Assembly (NCBI GenBank): GCA_963835735.1
Contig: CAWIGP010000005.1
Coordinates: forward strand, 558,001-622,000
Reading direction: 5' to 3'
DNA: 64,000 nt
From: DASQMT01 sp963835735
Lineage (GTDB): Bacteria > Actinomycetota > Thermoleophilia > Solirubrobacterales > Solirubrobacteraceae
The notes below the pieces were generated by a model. That model was not told the DNA's origin. It worked only from the letters and a program-made list of their open reading frames with translations, and made no database searches. Positions 62,475-64,000 of the stretch are shown piece after piece. The position numbers were made by a program, and so were the translations under genes. Each line of letters starts with the position of its first letter. Within the stretch, counting starts at the first letter, position 1.

Positions 62475-62765
62475 AGCACTGCGTCGTCGAGATCGGCGAA
62501 GCGGCGAGCGAGCGAAGCAGTCGTAGCGTACGCAGTCGCGCTGCTGCTTGGAGGCATTCGGAGCAGTGCATCGACCTGCCGCCTCTCGCGCGACCAGTCA
62601 CGGAGCGAGATCCTCGCCGGGCCGCTCCCTTCAGGCGATTGCAGTAGTCGGTGCCACTCCTGGTCGCGTCTGGGACGCGACCTTGTCGATTTTGGCATCA
62701 CTGCTTCGACGTAGGAGCAGCAGGCGCGGCTGTGGAGCTGCGCCGTCGAAGACAAGGAGCAGGCT

Positions 62766-63338
62766 ATGTCCTCATCAGTGCTCGACATGTCGATGTCCCT
62801 CGACGGGTACATCGCCGACCCCAACGATTTCCTCGGCGGCGACGATGGCGAGCGGCTGCACAAGTGGGCCAACGCAGACGGAGAGTCCGGCCAGCCGTCC
62901 GGGCCGGCCGGGCAATTCCAAGACGAATGGAACGCGGCCGGTGCGGTCCTCGCAGGGCGGCGGACTGCCGAGCTCATGGATCACTGGGGCGGTGATCATG
63001 GCGGTCTCCCGATCTTCGTCCCCAGCCACCGCCCGCCCGGCCCAGCAGCCCGTTGGGGCTATCCGTTGGTGACCTACGTGACCGACGGGATCGAAAGCGC
63101 GATGGCGCAGGCGAAGGCTGCCGCCGGGGACCGGGACGTGCAGGTGCGTGGCGCGTACACGGCGCAACGGGCGCTCGAGGCCGGGGTGCTCGATGAGGTG
63201 CAGATCCATCAGGTCCCGGTGCTGCTCGGCCGGGGGCGCCGGTTGTTCGACGTTCTGCCGTCGCTGATCGAGTTGGAGATCGTTCGGGTGATCGACACAC
63301 CGGAGGCCACCCACATCCGCTACCGCATCCGCCGCTGA
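62766..63338 (+). CDS. DHFR-like / RibD C-terminal-domain reductase
   Basis: 190 aa from ATG 62766 (RBS AAGGAG). MSSSVLDMSMSLDGYIADPN, AAGAVLAGRRTAELMDHWGG, WGYPLVTYVTDGIESAMAQA, VRGAYTAQRALEAGVLDEVQ, HQVPVLLGRGRRLFDVLPSL. The third member of this family in the window, but here without an adjacent SigX5-type sigma gene. Substrate unknown. Confidence 0.88.
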   Translation: MSSSVLDMSMSLDGYIADPNDFLGGDDGERLHKWANADGESGQPSGPAGQFQDEWNAAGAVLAGRRTAELMDHWGGDHGGLPIFVPSHRPPGPAARWGYPLVTYVTDGIESAMAQAKAAAGDRDVQVRGAYTAQRALEAGVLDEVQIHQVPVLLGRGRRLFDVLPSLIELEIVRVIDTPEATHIRYRIRR

Positions 63339-64000
63339 GCCGGTCGATAGCAGTCGTTTTTGCACGATCACCGCACGCCGGCATGCGGCTCTCCGAGTGC
63401 GGCGTTGCATTTTGGGGCGGCACCCGCTGTCGTGCGGTCACGGAGAAACGAGCGCTGGTCGCTCAGCTGCTACGGGCCTCATAATCGTCGGAACGATGGC
63501 CCGAGATCATCCGTCGAGATCGCCGCACCAGATAACACACCCGATTTCGTCCTCGCTGATGTGCCGTAATGCTGTCTGAAGGCGTGGGGTTTCGGGCTGC
63601 AGACGTTGAGCGCTGCCCGGTCGATCGGGGCGGCCCTCTGCCGCGCGGCCATTGAGCGCGTCGCCGCATGCGCCAGCGGTCGCTCGCATCGCGTTCGACG
63701 CGGAGGCTCAAGACGTGGCGGTGACGCAACTCGGCAGTCGGACACCGGACGCGTCCGCGGTGCCGCTCACTGCTCCTGCCGCGTGGCAGGGGCGGCGCGA
63801 CGTGGCCGCGTCCGGAGTGCCCCTTTCGCGTGATTCCGAAACTCCGGTCCGGCGTTGGTCCCGGCGGAGCGGTGACCAGTGCTGCTCCCGTGCGGAACTG
63901 GTGCGCGTCTGGCGGACGCCGCGACTGAAGCCCGCTGCGCGGCGGCGCGGCGGCGCGATCCGTGCCGCATTTGCCGGCGACGCCTTACCGAGTCTGACTA
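63339..64000. other. Gene-free right end
   Basis: Only short conflicting frames on both strands, none with a good start, codon pattern or domain. I see no RNA gene or repeat. A gene could begin beyond the window. Confidence 0.45.

Noticed and set aside
63339..64000. Several 60-90-codon frames
   Set aside because: Overlapping, opposite-strand frames with no start signals, domains or consistent codon use.

Overview
The window is very GC-rich DNA with actinobacterial gene content: an alaS-ruvX pair, an F420-type oxidoreductase, an LuxR/STAND-type ATPase, SigX5-like ECF sigma factors and many small dehydrogenase, GNAT and DHFR-like enzymes. The most likely source is a soil member of the Thermoleophilia (Solirubrobacterales-like, phylum Actinomycetota). 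That is an inference from gene style; there is no rRNA to confirm it. Many genes on both strands have a -10-like hexamer (TANNNT) 6-8 nt before the start codon and no Shine-Dalgarno, so leaderless transcription looks common.

Layout. 0-3.4 kb: ruvX and alaS (minus). 3.4-12.0 kb: a tightly packed, apparently polycistronic minus-strand block running from 11,994 down to 3,888: aminopeptidase, glutamate formimidoyltransferase-like protein, a two-TM protein, an MBL hydrolase, hisS, aspS, a thioredoxin-fold membrane protein and an IscU/NifU-like domain fused to MnmA. 12-18.4 kb: thioredoxin-like and secreted proteins, MarR-MFS, a sigma region-4-only protein, a NarL/NarX-type two-component pair and a MEDS protein. 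18.4-25.2 kb: redox and regulatory genes (FDOR, TetR, methyltransferases, SoxR with a divergent MBL hydrolase, LuxR) mixed with gene fragments (a duplicated soxR tail, a tRNA 5' half, a MOSC start) and one complete tRNA-Met(CAT).

25-41.7 kb: VapBC, NmrA and RidA proteins, a hybrid histidine kinase, a Cys/His-motif secreted protein, a secreted M14 carboxypeptidase, lysA, an aldehyde dehydrogenase, a class II amidotransferase, a DUF4062-STAND ATPase and a proline-racemase-family dehydratase. 41.7-47.9 kb: two SigX5-type sigma factors, each divergent from a DHFR-like reductase or an MFS gene, then a FN3 protein. 48-64 kb: a looser accessory region with an aldo-keto reductase, a GcvT-like protein, IS110 and IS1182 elements, dispersed repeats, a PLP enzyme, an SGNH lipoprotein, an ECF/anti-sigma pair, and GYD and DHFR-like proteins.

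Sequence quality matters here. Essential genes (hisS, aspS, mnmA) carry several 1-nt frameshifts while their motifs survive in the other frames. Frameshifts cluster at 4-12 kb and 28-40 kb and are nearly absent after 40.6 kb. I treat them as indel errors in GC-rich sequence rather than real pseudogenes.

The strongest new leads are: (1) a near-textbook SoxR promoter (SoxR box inside a 19-bp spacer) driving a divergent MBL-fold hydrolase; (2) an IscU-like scaffold domain fused to the tRNA thiolase MnmA; (3) the recurrent leaderless promoter signature; (4) a long-range-paired leader upstream of the IS110 recombinase that may be a bridge RNA.
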